DNA of 64,000 bases from Allomuricauda sp. Its GTDB lineage: Bacteria; Bacteroidota; Bacteroidia; Flavobacteriales; Flavobacteriaceae. Shown in pieces: positions 36,401 to 45,153 of this stretch (the first letter of the stretch is position 1; every line of letters begins with the position of its first letter). Location of the stretch: the NCBI GenBank assembly GCA_030148335.1, contig JASBTQ010000042.1:62001-126000 (forward strand), in the 5' to 3' direction. The translations under genes and the position numbers were made by a program. The notes below the pieces were generated by a model, which searched no databases, was not told the origin of the DNA, and saw only the letters and a program-made list of their open reading frames with translations.

Positions 36401-36640
36401 TTTTTGACCGATGCCTCTTTCTGGGCGTTGAAGAATGTCAACATTGGATATAGCTTTGGCGATAATATTGTGGAGCAGATCGGTGTGGACAATTTAAGAC
36501 TTTCCCTATCTGGTGAGAACTTGTTCCTAAAGAGCAAAAGGGATGGGATGAACCCCCAGTTCAATTTGGCAGGTACACCTGAAGGTAACGGTTACAATCC
36601 CGCACGGATCATTTCTGTAGGTTTGAACGTAGCATTTTAA
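33500..36640 (+). CDS. SusC/RagA family TonB-dependent transporter (second locus)
   Basis: 1046 aa. A signal peptide ends at FALAQ (about residue 23). The carboxypeptidase-regulatory-like domain (KTITGTVTTAPDGMPLPGANVIVKG), TonB box EEVIVTAYG (about residues 106-114), plug domain with GVVMITTKSG, and a large barrel ending RIISVGLNVAF are all present. It is longer and clearly diverged from the SusC at 23237-26206 (TAYG versus VGYG box). The substrate is not known, because no glycoside hydrolase, lyase, sulfatase or peptidase is linked. It is followed after 25 bases by its SusD partner. Confidence 0.96.
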   Translation: MKTRLNAVPVLLFMLFVQFALAQNKTITGTVTTAPDGMPLPGANVIVKGTTNGVQTDFDGNYSISVSEGQTLVFSYLGYSTREEAVGNRSVINVSLEEDAQALEEVIVTAYGTSTKEAFTGSASVIGAADLEVRNVTSPIAAIEGRATGVQFTSASGQPGSSPGIVIRGVGTLNSSSDPLFIVDGVQYEGSLNTINQEDIQSFTILKDAASTSLYGSRAANGVVMITTKSGKKGGIKVNASMQYGLVSRGIPAYDEVTPGQYYETMWEALKNSSAGGGDPTYASANIYNSLGYNPFNVPNDQIVGTDGRLNPNANVIYQSLDWYDVMDRTGVRQNYNVNVSGGGEDHTVFFSASYLDEEGFVVTSGFDRLTTRLNAEFDVSDRVKIGGSANVTITEAIGPSSAGTGSIVNPFGFAKNIGSIYPVYVNDLQGNLVLDAGGNPVFDNGEGYPEYNIGSRPFSQGRHALQELLLNDERDRDNTYGFRFFTDVEIFDGLRARINYGRDINEGLEKEYENNIIGDAQPTGRYSEARSRRQVENFNQILTYTKSFNDIHNVEITAGHESFERTFSGSTSLAISQTAEGIYEFDNFATPVSLGGSTTNKTLEGYFMRANYNFDNKYYISGSARRDGSSVFSKESRWGTFYSVGASWRIDQESFMDNVSFIDQLKIRGSYGEVGNDALGDPVDYFISQPRYSLTSNAGNPAIIYSDIGNSALQWETIESFDVALEFALFNNFLDGSVEYYKRNSSDLLYDLPIALSNGLNTVPTNIGDMYNSGFEIGLTTHLINQDDFRWDVTLQASTFKNEITSLPDPFINGSKRWAEGRSRFDFYLLRTAGVDPETGDQLFLMFELDDDGNSVPVLDGNGVQETTNDWEETERAYTGDSSIPDVLGSVANSLSYKGFSLDFLITYGIGGKILDNGYSAMMHSGDFGDSYHPDILRAWRQPGDITDVPRLESGNPDLVRTQSDRFLTDASFWALKNVNIGYSFGDNIVEQIGVDNLRLSLSGENLFLKSKRDGMNPQFNLAGTPEGNGYNPARIISVGLNVAF

Positions 36641-36665
36641 TAAAAAACAATTAAACATAACAGTT

Positions 36666-38309
36666 ATGTTAAGCAAAATAAAATTCATGTTGTTCGTAGT
36701 CTTGGCCATTACGATAGCCTCATGCGACGAAGATTTTTTGGAAACAAAGCCCACGGATGCCATTTCTGCCAATGATGCACTTGCCACTGCAGAAAATATG
36801 GCGCTTATTTTGAATGGATTGCATCGAGGGTTATATGCCCAATCGCAGACCATTCTCCCAGGAGGCGATTCGCAAAGGGCAGGAAACCACTATTGGATAC
36901 CACTTGGTGATAATTTGGCCGGAGGTGTGATCCACACGGCCAGTGCCAACAATTTGGGATGGCAAGATGAGACCCAATGGATATCACATACCCAGGAGAC
37001 ATCCTTAACTTCAGAACTTTTGTGGTACCATATGTACAATATCGTAGCCAGTTCCAATGCCATCATCAACAAAGCTACTGATGGTACTTTGGTGGAAGAT
37101 GATAGGTTAAGGGAAATTATTGGTCAAGCGTATACGTACAGAGCTTATGCATACCTTACATTGATCCAACATTATGCCAGAGGGTATTTGATAGGAAATC
37201 CTTCCTCAGATCCAGGGGTGCCCCTATTGTTTGCCTCAGAGGCTCCCTTCACCAGTGCCCCAAGGTCAACTGTGCAGGAGATTTATGATCAACTGGAACT
37301 GGATATCGATGCGGCCATAGGCTATTTTGAAAATGCAACGGCCAGGCCAACAGGGACAGCGGATGGGAAGTCCCAATTGAACATCGATGTGGCCTACGGC
37401 CTTAAAGCAAGGATTGCCCTATCGAAAGGAGATTGGCAAACGGCTGCCGATGCTGCGGTAATGGCACGGCAGAACTATCCATTGATGGACGAGGCCGATT
37501 GGAAATCCGGATTCAATACTACACTTCTGCCAGAAGTGATTTGGGGGAGCAATGTGATCACCACGGAGACCACCTTTTTCCGTTCCTATTTCTATTTGAT
37601 CTGCAATACCTTCAATGGAAGCCAGAACAGGAACAATCCAAAAATTGTGGACAGGAGACTGTATGATCAAATCCCGGACACAGATTATAGGAAAGACGTA
37701 TTCTTGGCCGATGCCCCCAATTCCAATAGTTCGGCATCCAACGGGCAGGGAGGCTTTGGCAACGATCCCAACTATGATAATGAGGCTGAATTCGATGCCA
37801 AAAGACAGGAATATGAAGATTTGTATGGCTGGACCAGTGCACACAACACCCACCCTTATATGCAAGTGAAATTTTTGCAGAAAAATCCAGGGACCACCGA
37901 TCCTGATGACATCATCTACATGCGTTCTGCCGAAATGTACCTGATCGAGGCAGAGGCAATGGCCATGATGAACGACATACCTGGGGCCCAAGCAGCTTTG
38001 GAGCCATTGGGAACAGCAAGGGACAGCAACTATGACGTTTCCATTTACAATACCCAAGAATCCTTGATGGAGCATATCAAGTTCCAGAGAGGGGTAGAGT
38101 TGTATGGAGAAGGCTTCCTATATACTGACAAGATTCGTTGGGACGAAGGAATAGACCATGCTGCCGATGGAGGTTCTGGGGCTTCAGCAGTACTCTATCA
38201 AAGCGGTTTCCAGCAGGATAGGCCTTCGGTCAACGATGATTGGATCTTTAAGATCCCACAAAAGGAGATTGATGCCAATCCCAATTTGGGCCCTGGAGAT
38301 CAAAACTGA
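36666..38309 (+). CDS. SusD/RagB family nutrient-binding lipoprotein (second locus)
   Basis: 547 aa. Lipobox TIASC (about C20), then the SusD N-terminal hallmark FLETKPTDAISANDAL. The helical core includes RLREIIGQAYTYRAYAYLTLIQHYARGY, and the C-terminal block includes IIYMRSAEMYLIEAEAMAMMND and MEHIKFQRGVELYGEGFLYTDKIRW. It partners with the preceding SusC as the substrate-capturing lid. The transcript ends at the palindromic terminator 34 bases downstream. Confidence 0.95.
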   Translation: MLSKIKFMLFVVLAITIASCDEDFLETKPTDAISANDALATAENMALILNGLHRGLYAQSQTILPGGDSQRAGNHYWIPLGDNLAGGVIHTASANNLGWQDETQWISHTQETSLTSELLWYHMYNIVASSNAIINKATDGTLVEDDRLREIIGQAYTYRAYAYLTLIQHYARGYLIGNPSSDPGVPLLFASEAPFTSAPRSTVQEIYDQLELDIDAAIGYFENATARPTGTADGKSQLNIDVAYGLKARIALSKGDWQTAADAAVMARQNYPLMDEADWKSGFNTTLLPEVIWGSNVITTETTFFRSYFYLICNTFNGSQNRNNPKIVDRRLYDQIPDTDYRKDVFLADAPNSNSSASNGQGGFGNDPNYDNEAEFDAKRQEYEDLYGWTSAHNTHPYMQVKFLQKNPGTTDPDDIIYMRSAEMYLIEAEAMAMMNDIPGAQAALEPLGTARDSNYDVSIYNTQESLMEHIKFQRGVELYGEGFLYTDKIRWDEGIDHAADGGSGASAVLYQSGFQQDRPSVNDDWIFKIPQKEIDANPNLGPGDQN

Positions 38310-38342
38310 TAACCCCGATACTGACTAATTGGAAAATGATAA

Positions 38343-38370
38343 AAGCCCTTATCTTAAGATAAGGGCTTTA
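38343..38370 (+). terminator. Palindromic terminator after the second SusCD operon
   Basis: A perfect 28-base palindrome with half-site AAAGCCCTTATCTT. The T run is short (TTTATTATT). Confidence 0.75.
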
Positions 38371-38414
38371 TTATTGAAAAAGGCCTAAGGTATTATCAGG
38401 GAAAGCCACAAATG

Positions 38415-38448
38415 AAAAAAGCCATCAACTTTAGTTGATGGCTTTTTT
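38415..38448. terminator. Bidirectional terminator, immediately downstream of the initiator tRNA
   Basis: The 15-bp stem (AAAAAAGCCATCAAC / GTTGATGGCTTTTTT) with a four-base loop has A and T runs on both sides, so it can act on both strands. On the minus strand it begins four bases after the tRNA 3' end. Confidence 0.88.
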
Positions 38449-38451
38449 TAG

Positions 38452-38524
<73 letters not shown>

Positions 38525-38637
38525 ATATGGACGGCAAATATACAACCTTTTTTGCATCATTTCCAAACTAAAGTCAATATTCCTTTTTCATTGGGGTCTT
38601 TCCAGACTAAAATCCATAAATTCGGACTTTTGACTTT

Positions 38638-40002
38638 ATGAAAGCAATCAACGATTTTCTGTCCTGGGTTTTGCCCTACACGGAATGGCCCATGTTCATC
38701 CTGCTCATTGGGGGCGGACTCTTCTTGGTTTTTTATTCAAAGTTTGTGCCCTACCGCTATTTTGGCCATGCCTTGGCCGTGGTCTCCGGCAAGTACGATG
38801 ACAAAAACGCCAAAGGAGATGTGAGTTCGTTTCAGGCATTGTCGGCAGCAGTGGCGGCCACGGTGGGTCTGGGCAACATATCGGGTGTGGCCATTGCCAT
38901 CCATGATGGGGGGCCTGGGGTCGTTTTTTGGATCTGGATGACCGCTCTTTTGGGCATGGGCATCAAATTTTATTCCGGCAGCTTGGCCATCATGTTCCGG
39001 GATACCGACAGCGATGGAAAGTTACAGGGAGGCCCCATGTTCTACATTACCAGGGGTATGGGTAAATGGGCTCGTCCCATGGCCGTTTTTTTTAGTATCT
39101 GTGGACTCTTCGGATTTTTGGGGGTGTTTACCGCCAATCAGTTTACGGAAGCTTTTATGGGAGTGGTGAAACCGCAGGAAACCCTTTTTGCGGCCAGTGA
39201 GTTCAACTGGAAACTGGGAATCGGTTTTCTTTTGGCGATTATCACCTCCATCGTCATATTTGGGGGACTTTCCAAAATCGCTAAGGTAGCCTCGGCCATT
39301 GTTCCTTTCATGGTAGGGGTGTACCTCATAGCGGTCATTTTTGTGATGGCCAACAATTCAGGGCAAGTGCTTCCTGCCCTCAAAATGATCTTTGTGGAAG
39401 CCTGGAATTTCGATACCATCGTCACGGGGGGCTTTTGGGGTTTGGTAATTGTTGGTGTGCGCAGGGCCATGTTCTCCAATGAGGCGGGTCTGGGCAGTGC
39501 GCCCATGTACCACGGACAGTCCCGCAACGATGAGCCCACAAAGGAAGGACTGGTGGCCATGCTCGGCCCTTTCATCGATACCATCATGGTCTGCACCTTC
39601 ACCGCGGTGGTCATCATTTTGAGCGGGGCTTATTTGGAGGATGGTAGCGGCATCACCATGACCATGTCCGCTTTTGAAAAGACCCTCTACGGTTTTGGGG
39701 ACATCCTTTTAATGGTCATTGTTACGGCATTTGCGCTTTCCACCCTGTTCACTTATTCTTATTATGGGGTAAAGTGTCTATCGTTCCTTACCACCCCAAA
39801 AATTGGAAAGTGGTACAACGTGTTCTTTGTGATAATGGTCGTTTTTGCAACGGTGGCCTCTTTGGACCTCGTAAAAAACCTTATCGATCTATCTTATGCG
39901 CTCATGGTGATACCCAATATGATCGCTGTGTTGTACCTTGCACCCAAAGTGAACGCTGCATCCAAGCAGTATTTCATAAAAAAGAAGCAAAGTGGCACAT
40001 AA
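38638..40002 (+). CDS. Sodium:alanine/glycine symporter (AGCS family)
   Basis: 454 aa, about eleven membrane helices. The AGCS core motifs are present: SFQALSAAVAATVGLGNISGVAIAIHDGGPGVVFWIW near residues 63-100 and GVRRAMFSNEAGLGSAPMYHGQSRND near 280-305. It imports alanine or glycine with sodium ions, in line with a marine or halotolerant lifestyle. The last 11 bases overlap the start of era, so the two genes probably share a transcript and their translation may be coupled. Confidence 0.95.
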   Translation: MKAINDFLSWVLPYTEWPMFILLIGGGLFLVFYSKFVPYRYFGHALAVVSGKYDDKNAKGDVSSFQALSAAVAATVGLGNISGVAIAIHDGGPGVVFWIWMTALLGMGIKFYSGSLAIMFRDTDSDGKLQGGPMFYITRGMGKWARPMAVFFSICGLFGFLGVFTANQFTEAFMGVVKPQETLFAASEFNWKLGIGFLLAIITSIVIFGGLSKIAKVASAIVPFMVGVYLIAVIFVMANNSGQVLPALKMIFVEAWNFDTIVTGGFWGLVIVGVRRAMFSNEAGLGSAPMYHGQSRNDEPTKEGLVAMLGPFIDTIMVCTFTAVVIILSGAYLEDGSGITMTMSAFEKTLYGFGDILLMVIVTAFALSTLFTYSYYGVKCLSFLTTPKIGKWYNVFFVIMVVFATVASLDLVKNLIDLSYALMVIPNMIAVLYLAPKVNAASKQYFIKKKQSGT

Positions 40003-40873
40003 GGCAGGTTTTGTAAATATTATAGGCAACCCCAATGTGGGGAAATCCACGTTGATGAACGCTTTTGTGGGCGAAAAACTGTCCATTATCACTTCAAAGG
40101 CGCAGACCACACGTCATCGGATCTTGGGGATTGTCAATGGGGACGACTTCCAGGTGATTCTTTCCGACACCCCGGGCATCATCAAACCGGCCTACGACCT
40201 CCAGACCTCCATGATGGATTTTGTGAAATCCGCTTTTGAGGATGCCGATGTACTCCTTTATATGGTCGAAATCGGCGAGAAGGCACTGAAAGATGAAACT
40301 TTTTTCAAAAAAATACAGCACAGTCAGATTCCGGTTTTGTTGCTGCTCAACAAAATTGACACCTCGGACCAGCAAGTCTTGGAAGAGCAGGTCCACTATT
40401 GGCAAGAACAATTGCCCAGCGCGGAGATCCATCCCATTTCCGCTCTGGAAAACTTTAACGTCAAGGAAGTGTTTAACCGCATTTTGGAACTCCTGCCCGA
40501 GGCCCCTCCTTATTACCCCAAGGACCAATTGACGGATAAGCCCGAACGTTTTTTTGTGAACGAGACCATCCGCGAAAAGATTTTGCTGCATTATAAGAAG
40601 GAAATCCCCTATTCCGTGGAAGTGGAGACCGAGGAATTTCTGGAGGATGATGACATTATCCGGATACGCTCCGTGATCATGGTGGAGCGCGATACGCAAA
40701 AAGGGATTATCATCGGTCACAAGGGAAGTGCCCTAAAAAGGGTCGGGGTCGAGGCCCGTAAGGATCTCGAAAAATTCTTTGATAAGCAGGTGCACATCGA
40801 ACTGTATGTGAAGGTCAACAAGAATTGGCGTAGCAATGCCCAACAACTGCGACGGTTCGGATATAATGGATAA
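39992..40873 (+). CDS. era: GTPase Era, 16S rRNA maturation
   Basis: 293 aa from a GTG start at 39992 inside the symporter gene; the product begins MAHKAGFVNIIGNPNVGKST, as Era does in related species. G1 (GNPNVGKS), G3 (DTPG), G4 (NKID) and the C-terminal KH domain with IIIGHKGSALKRVGVEARKDLEKFF are all visible. Era binds the 3' end of 16S rRNA and checks 30S assembly. It is transcribed from the symporter promoter or an internal one; no separate promoter is seen. Confidence 0.97.
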   Translation: MAHKAGFVNIIGNPNVGKSTLMNAFVGEKLSIITSKAQTTRHRILGIVNGDDFQVILSDTPGIIKPAYDLQTSMMDFVKSAFEDADVLLYMVEIGEKALKDETFFKKIQHSQIPVLLLLNKIDTSDQQVLEEQVHYWQEQLPSAEIHPISALENFNVKEVFNRILELLPEAPPYYPKDQLTDKPERFFVNETIREKILLHYKKEIPYSVEVETEEFLEDDDIIRIRSVIMVERDTQKGIIIGHKGSALKRVGVEARKDLEKFFDKQVHIELYVKVNKNWRSNAQQLRRFGYNG

Positions 40874-40880
40874 TATTGTT

Positions 40881-41384
40881 TCAGGCTTTTTGAAAACCGG
40901 TTATGGTTTCCCTGAACAAGGATTTCAACTGGTCCATTTGCCCTTCTCCCTTTGATTTTCCCATTCGCCCAAAGGCATAAAGGGCAAACCAGATCAGGAC
41001 CAAAAAGAACATGCCCATCATCAAAAAGGTAATGTCCTTGCCCAGCGAATGGTTGGAGTAGGCAAAGATACCCAAGATGACGAAAAGGGTGCCCACCCCA
41101 AAATGGAGGAACATAAAAAATGTCCAAAGTGTGGGGTTGGGACCAAATACCCCTCGGATGTTGCTCACACCCTGTTCGTAGGAAGAAAGTTCGAGGTGCA
41201 ATTGGGGAGTCCAGAAGTTGGTATCCGCTTTCCGGAACTTGATAAAGATGTGTTCATCGAGCCTGCTGATCAAAAAACCATCTTTTTTGTGGGTATCGTA
41301 GGTGTGCTTCAACGTTTCCATATCGGTCCTTAATGCCACTTGGAATCGGGGCCTCAAAGCAATCTCATTGGTCAGGTCACTCAT
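40881..41384 (-). CDS. Small membrane protein, unknown function, between era and der
   Basis: 167 aa. The N-terminal 80 residues are soluble and resemble a compact alpha/beta domain (DGFLISRLDEHIFIKFRKADTNFWTPQLHLEL). Two membrane helices follow (about residues 85-105 and 113-135), then a polar tail. No signal peptide. It is encoded on the strand opposite to the two flanking GTPase genes. I do not recognise a named family; I have the impression that similar proteins occur at this place in other flavobacteria, but that needs checking. Confidence 0.75.
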   Translation of the reverse strand: MSDLTNEIALRPRFQVALRTDMETLKHTYDTHKKDGFLISRLDEHIFIKFRKADTNFWTPQLHLELSSYEQGVSNIRGVFGPNPTLWTFFMFLHFGVGTLFVILGIFAYSNHSLGKDITFLMMGMFFLVLIWFALYAFGRMGKSKGEGQMDQLKSLFRETITGFQKA

Positions 41385-41436
41385 AACAGTTTGAAAATGA
41401 TAAAAAAAGGTATCATTTTTTCTTCATAATAAATGG

Positions 41437-41444
41437 TACTTTTG
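41437..41444 (+). promoter_or_regulatory. Promoter minus-7 element for der
   Basis: TACTTTTG matches TAnnTTTG. Transcription would begin close to 41450, leaving a leader of about 10 bases or less. Confidence 0.55.
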
Positions 41445-41460
41445 CCAAAATTTAATGCAG

Positions 41461-42762
41461 ATGGGAGCTATAGTAGCTATCGTAGGGAGACCCAATGTGG
41501 GCAAGTCCACTTTTTTCAATCGACTCATACAGCGTCGAGAAGCCATAGTGGATGCTGTGAGCGGTGTTACCCGCGATCGCCATTATGGAAAAAGTGACTG
41601 GAACGGCAAGGAATTTTCGTTGATCGATACAGGAGGATACGTATTGGGCAGCGATGATGTCTTTGAAAAAGAAATCGACAAGCAAGTGGAGTTGGCCATC
41701 GGGGAAGCCGATGCCATCATTTTTATGGTGGATGTAGAATCTGGGGTCACGGGCATGGATGAAGATGTGGCGAAGCTGTTGCGCAAAGTCAACAAACCTG
41801 TCTTTTTGGCCGTGAACAAAGTGGACAATCCCCAACGGATGGCCGATGCCGTGGAATTTTATGCCCTGGGGTTGGGTGAATACTACACCCTGTCCAGCAT
41901 CAATGGCAGTGGGACCGGTGAATTGTTGGATGCCTTGGTGGAGGTGCTACCCGATGTGAAGGAGGAAGAAAGTGAACTGCCCCGTTTTGCAGTGGTGGGT
42001 CGCCCGAATGCGGGCAAATCATCCTTTATCAATGCGTTGATCGGGGAAGACCGATACATCGTTACCGATATTGCCGGAACGACCAGGGACAGTATCGACA
42101 CCCGGTACAACCAGTTCGGTTTTGAGTTCAATTTGGTGGACACTGCGGGTATCCGTAGAAAGTCCAAGGTAAAGGAAGATCTGGAATTTTACTCTGTAAT
42201 GCGCTCCATTCGTGCCATTGAACATTGCGATGTATGTATCTTGATGTTGGATGCCACTAGGGGTTTTGACGGTCAGGTGGAGAACATCTTTTGGTTGGCC
42301 CAACGCAACAACAAGGGCATTGTGATCTTGGTGAACAAATGGGACTTGGTGGAAAAAGACACCAACTCCGTGAAGGAGTACACGGCCATGATCAAAGAGG
42401 CCATCTCCCCATTTGAGGATGTCCCCATCCTTTTCATATCGGTGATGACCAAACAACGTATCTACAAGGCCATTGAGACGGCTGTGGATGTCTATAAAAA
42501 CCGTTCAAAGAAAATCGTGACCCGAAAATTGAACGATATCATGTTGCCCATTATTGAAAACACCCCGCCACCGGCGTACAAGGGCAAATATGTGAAGATC
42601 AAGTTCTGTACCCAACTGCCAACGCCCTATCCGCAGTTTGCGTTCTTCTGCAATTTGCCGCAGTATGTGCGTGACCCCTATAAACGTTTCTTGGAGAACA
42701 AACTCCGTGAAAACTTTGATTTTACCGGGGTTCCCATCACGATATTTATGCGGAAGAAGTAA
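41461..42762 (+). CDS. der: GTPase Der (EngA), 50S ribosome assembly
   Basis: 433 aa with two GTPase domains in tandem. Domain 1 has [19 protein letters not shown] and NKVD. Domain 2 has [19 protein letters not shown] and NKWD. A C-terminal KH-like domain ends [13 protein letters not shown]. Der binds the maturing 50S subunit. I prefer the ATG at 41461 ([12 protein letters not shown]), the usual beginning of the family; an ATG at 41455 adds two residues. It converges on pbpC with 5 bases between stops. Confidence 0.97.
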   Translation: MGAIVAIVGRPNVGKSTFFNRLIQRREAIVDAVSGVTRDRHYGKSDWNGKEFSLIDTGGYVLGSDDVFEKEIDKQVELAIGEADAIIFMVDVESGVTGMDEDVAKLLRKVNKPVFLAVNKVDNPQRMADAVEFYALGLGEYYTLSSINGSGTGELLDALVEVLPDVKEEESELPRFAVVGRPNAGKSSFINALIGEDRYIVTDIAGTTRDSIDTRYNQFGFEFNLVDTAGIRRKSKVKEDLEFYSVMRSIRAIEHCDVCILMLDATRGFDGQVENIFWLAQRNNKGIVILVNKWDLVEKDTNSVKEYTAMIKEAISPFEDVPILFISVMTKQRIYKAIETAVDVYKNRSKKIVTRKLNDIMLPIIENTPPPAYKGKYVKIKFCTQLPTPYPQFAFFCNLPQYVRDPYKRFLENKLRENFDFTGVPITIFMRKK

Positions 42763-42767
42763 TAAGC

Positions 42768-45143
42768 CTACTGATTTTCCGAAGCCCTTCGGACTTGCAC
42801 TTCTTGTTGGATATGGTTGCCCGAATTGTCCACCGCGGTAAGGACATACTCCCCGGGCTCTATGCCCAAGAGCAGTTCATGGAAGTTTTCCGTTTTCCCA
42901 ATGTAGGTGTCATCCAGATACCAATAGACAATCGCATTGTTCTGTTGATGGGCTAACTTTAGAACGATGTCTTGGGATTTGATTCCTAGGTCTTTTGGTA
43001 ACAATATAGCTTCATTTGCTTTCGGATAGATGAATTCCATCAATTGGTTGTTCATTTCGGAACAATTTTCCATATAAGGCGGCAACTGTTTGTAATTGGG
43101 GTTGGAAAGCGCATAATAGTACTCAATGGTAGGAGGAAGCACAAACCAGTTCTGGGCCACCATATTTTCCAAAGGATAACATTCCGAGTTGACCCGATAG
43201 CTTTCCGAAGCGTCCAAAAACAACTGCTGGTGAAAGGGGCAAGGCCCACTTCGGGTGCCATGGGTGGGCACATATTCTTTTTTGACATCATCGCAAAAAA
43301 CAGAGGCCCGAAAACCACTTTGGGCACAAACGTCCACTTCCGCAAGGTCGTCAAAAGGTTCTTGGAACCATCCACTTTGTGGAAGGGCATCCAACACATC
43401 GAACAACAAGGGGGCGGCAGCAGTAATTCCCGTCAGACCTGGCCTTCCTTCACCATCGGCATTGCCGGCCCATACCCCAATGGCATATTTTGGTGTTACC
43501 CCAACGGCCCAGGCATCTTTGAACCCAAAACTGGTGCCTGTTTTCCAGGCAATGGGCTGGGAGGAATCAAAAAAGTGCCAGTTTTCATCTCCTTCGGGTC
43601 GGTTCACCTCATACATGGCCTGAAATGTGGCATAAATGGCCCCGGCCCCAAAAATGGTAGGATCGAACTGTTGTTTTCCAAAATCGATTTCTTCTTCAAC
43701 CAAATAGCTGGCTTCCACAAACTCGTTGGTGCGATAGGTACTTGAGTGGGTCACATAGTGGTTCAAGCTAGAGGCAAGCGAGGCATAGGATTCGGTGACT
43801 TCCCATAGAGAGCTTTCGGCACCGCCCAATATCAAAGAAAGGCCATAATGGGAAGAAGGCCTGTTCAATGATTTCATATTCATTTTGTGGAGCTTGTTGT
43901 AAAATTTTTGAAGCCCATATTCCCTTAACAATCGCACTGCGGGCACATTCAAGGAGCGGGACAGTGCCCTACTGGTAGGTACGGCTCCCATATATTTTTT
44001 GTCAAAATTTTGTGGCTGGTACCCGTTGATCACAGTCGGGACATCTTCCACCAAGCTACGGGGCAGCAACTGGCCTTCATCCAGCAGGGCAGCAAACAAA
44101 AAAGGTTTTAAGGTGCTTCCCGTACTTCGGTTTTTGGTGATGATGTCCACGTAATTGGCATGCTCTTCTCCCGATGGGGAATTGCCCACATAACCCAATA
44201 CGTTACGCGTTTCCACATCGAGCACCAAAATGGCCAGATTATGGATTTCATTGCTCTTCAACTGGCGATAATGTCTTTCGGCCAAAAGGTTCAGTCGTTG
44301 CTGTAAGGACCTGTCAAGGGAAGTGGTGATCCGTTCCCCGGGATGTTCGTTTCGGATACGTTCCGTAAGATGGGGTGCCACATCGGGCAAGGGGACCGGT
44401 TTTTGGGGCAAGGGTTCTGCAATGGACAGATCATAGGTTCTGGCGTTTATGGAACCTTTGTCCTTCAATTTTTTCAACAGACTATTTCGTTTTTCCAGGA
44501 GTATTTGCTCGTTCTTTCCCGGGAAAATGAGTGCCGGGGCATTGGGCAATACGGCAAGGGCCGCAGCCTGACCCCAACTTAACTCATGTGCAGGAATACC
44601 AAAATACCGCCAAGCGGCAGTTTCCAATCCTACCACGTTCCCACCATATGGGGTGTGGGACGCATACAATCGCAAAATCTCTTTTTTGGAAGACCTCAAT
44701 TCCAATCGGGTGGCCATAAAGATTTCCACCACTTTTTCTGCATAGGTCCGGGACTTGTTCTTTCGGCTCAATCGGATGACCTGTTGGGTGATGGTGCTAC
44801 CACCCCTTCGGGATTTTTTGGTGAGGTTGTGCCCGATGGCTTTTATAATGGAGACGGGATTGAAACCGGGATGATGGTAAAAATATTCATCCTCGAACAT
44901 GAGGACACATTCCTCAAAACGTTTGGGAACCGAGTCCATTTCTGGAAACCGCCACTGACCGTCATTGGCAATCCGTGCCCCAATCAAAGTACCCTCGGAA
45001 CTGTTCACCACAGTTGAGGTGGGGTCTTCAAAAAGATTTTTGGGCAGACAGAACAACCACAAAACCAAGAAGGCCATAAAAATGGCCAACTTGATCTTAT
45101 GTCGGTATACAAACTTTTTTGATCGTTCCCAAAACTCGTTCAT
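42768..45143 (-). CDS. pbpC: Penicillin-binding protein 1C (bifunctional transglycosylase/transpeptidase)
   Basis: 791 aa from the ATG at 45143 (MNEFWERSKKF). One N-terminal membrane anchor (about residues 17-34) precedes a GT51 transglycosylase with MFEDEYFYHHPGF and RGGSTITQQVIRL. The transpeptidase has all three motifs: STLK (in RSTGSTLKPF), SLN (in RALSRSLNVPAV) and KTGT (in AWKTGTSFGF). A C-terminal PBP1C domain ends the protein. It lies 10 bases downstream of the alpha-2-macroglobulin gene. That pairing is a known bacterial arrangement thought to repair the wall while trapping invading proteases. Confidence 0.96.
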   Translation of the reverse strand: MNEFWERSKKFVYRHKIKLAIFMAFLVLWLFCLPKNLFEDPTSTVVNSSEGTLIGARIANDGQWRFPEMDSVPKRFEECVLMFEDEYFYHHPGFNPVSIIKAIGHNLTKKSRRGGSTITQQVIRLSRKNKSRTYAEKVVEIFMATRLELRSSKKEILRLYASHTPYGGNVVGLETAAWRYFGIPAHELSWGQAAALAVLPNAPALIFPGKNEQILLEKRNSLLKKLKDKGSINARTYDLSIAEPLPQKPVPLPDVAPHLTERIRNEHPGERITTSLDRSLQQRLNLLAERHYRQLKSNEIHNLAILVLDVETRNVLGYVGNSPSGEEHANYVDIITKNRSTGSTLKPFLFAALLDEGQLLPRSLVEDVPTVINGYQPQNFDKKYMGAVPTSRALSRSLNVPAVRLLREYGLQKFYNKLHKMNMKSLNRPSSHYGLSLILGGAESSLWEVTESYASLASSLNHYVTHSSTYRTNEFVEASYLVEEEIDFGKQQFDPTIFGAGAIYATFQAMYEVNRPEGDENWHFFDSSQPIAWKTGTSFGFKDAWAVGVTPKYAIGVWAGNADGEGRPGLTGITAAAPLLFDVLDALPQSGWFQEPFDDLAEVDVCAQSGFRASVFCDDVKKEYVPTHGTRSGPCPFHQQLFLDASESYRVNSECYPLENMVAQNWFVLPPTIEYYYALSNPNYKQLPPYMENCSEMNNQLMEFIYPKANEAILLPKDLGIKSQDIVLKLAHQQNNAIVYWYLDDTYIGKTENFHELLLGIEPGEYVLTAVDNSGNHIQQEVQVRRASENQ

Positions 45144-45153
45144 CCCATACGCA

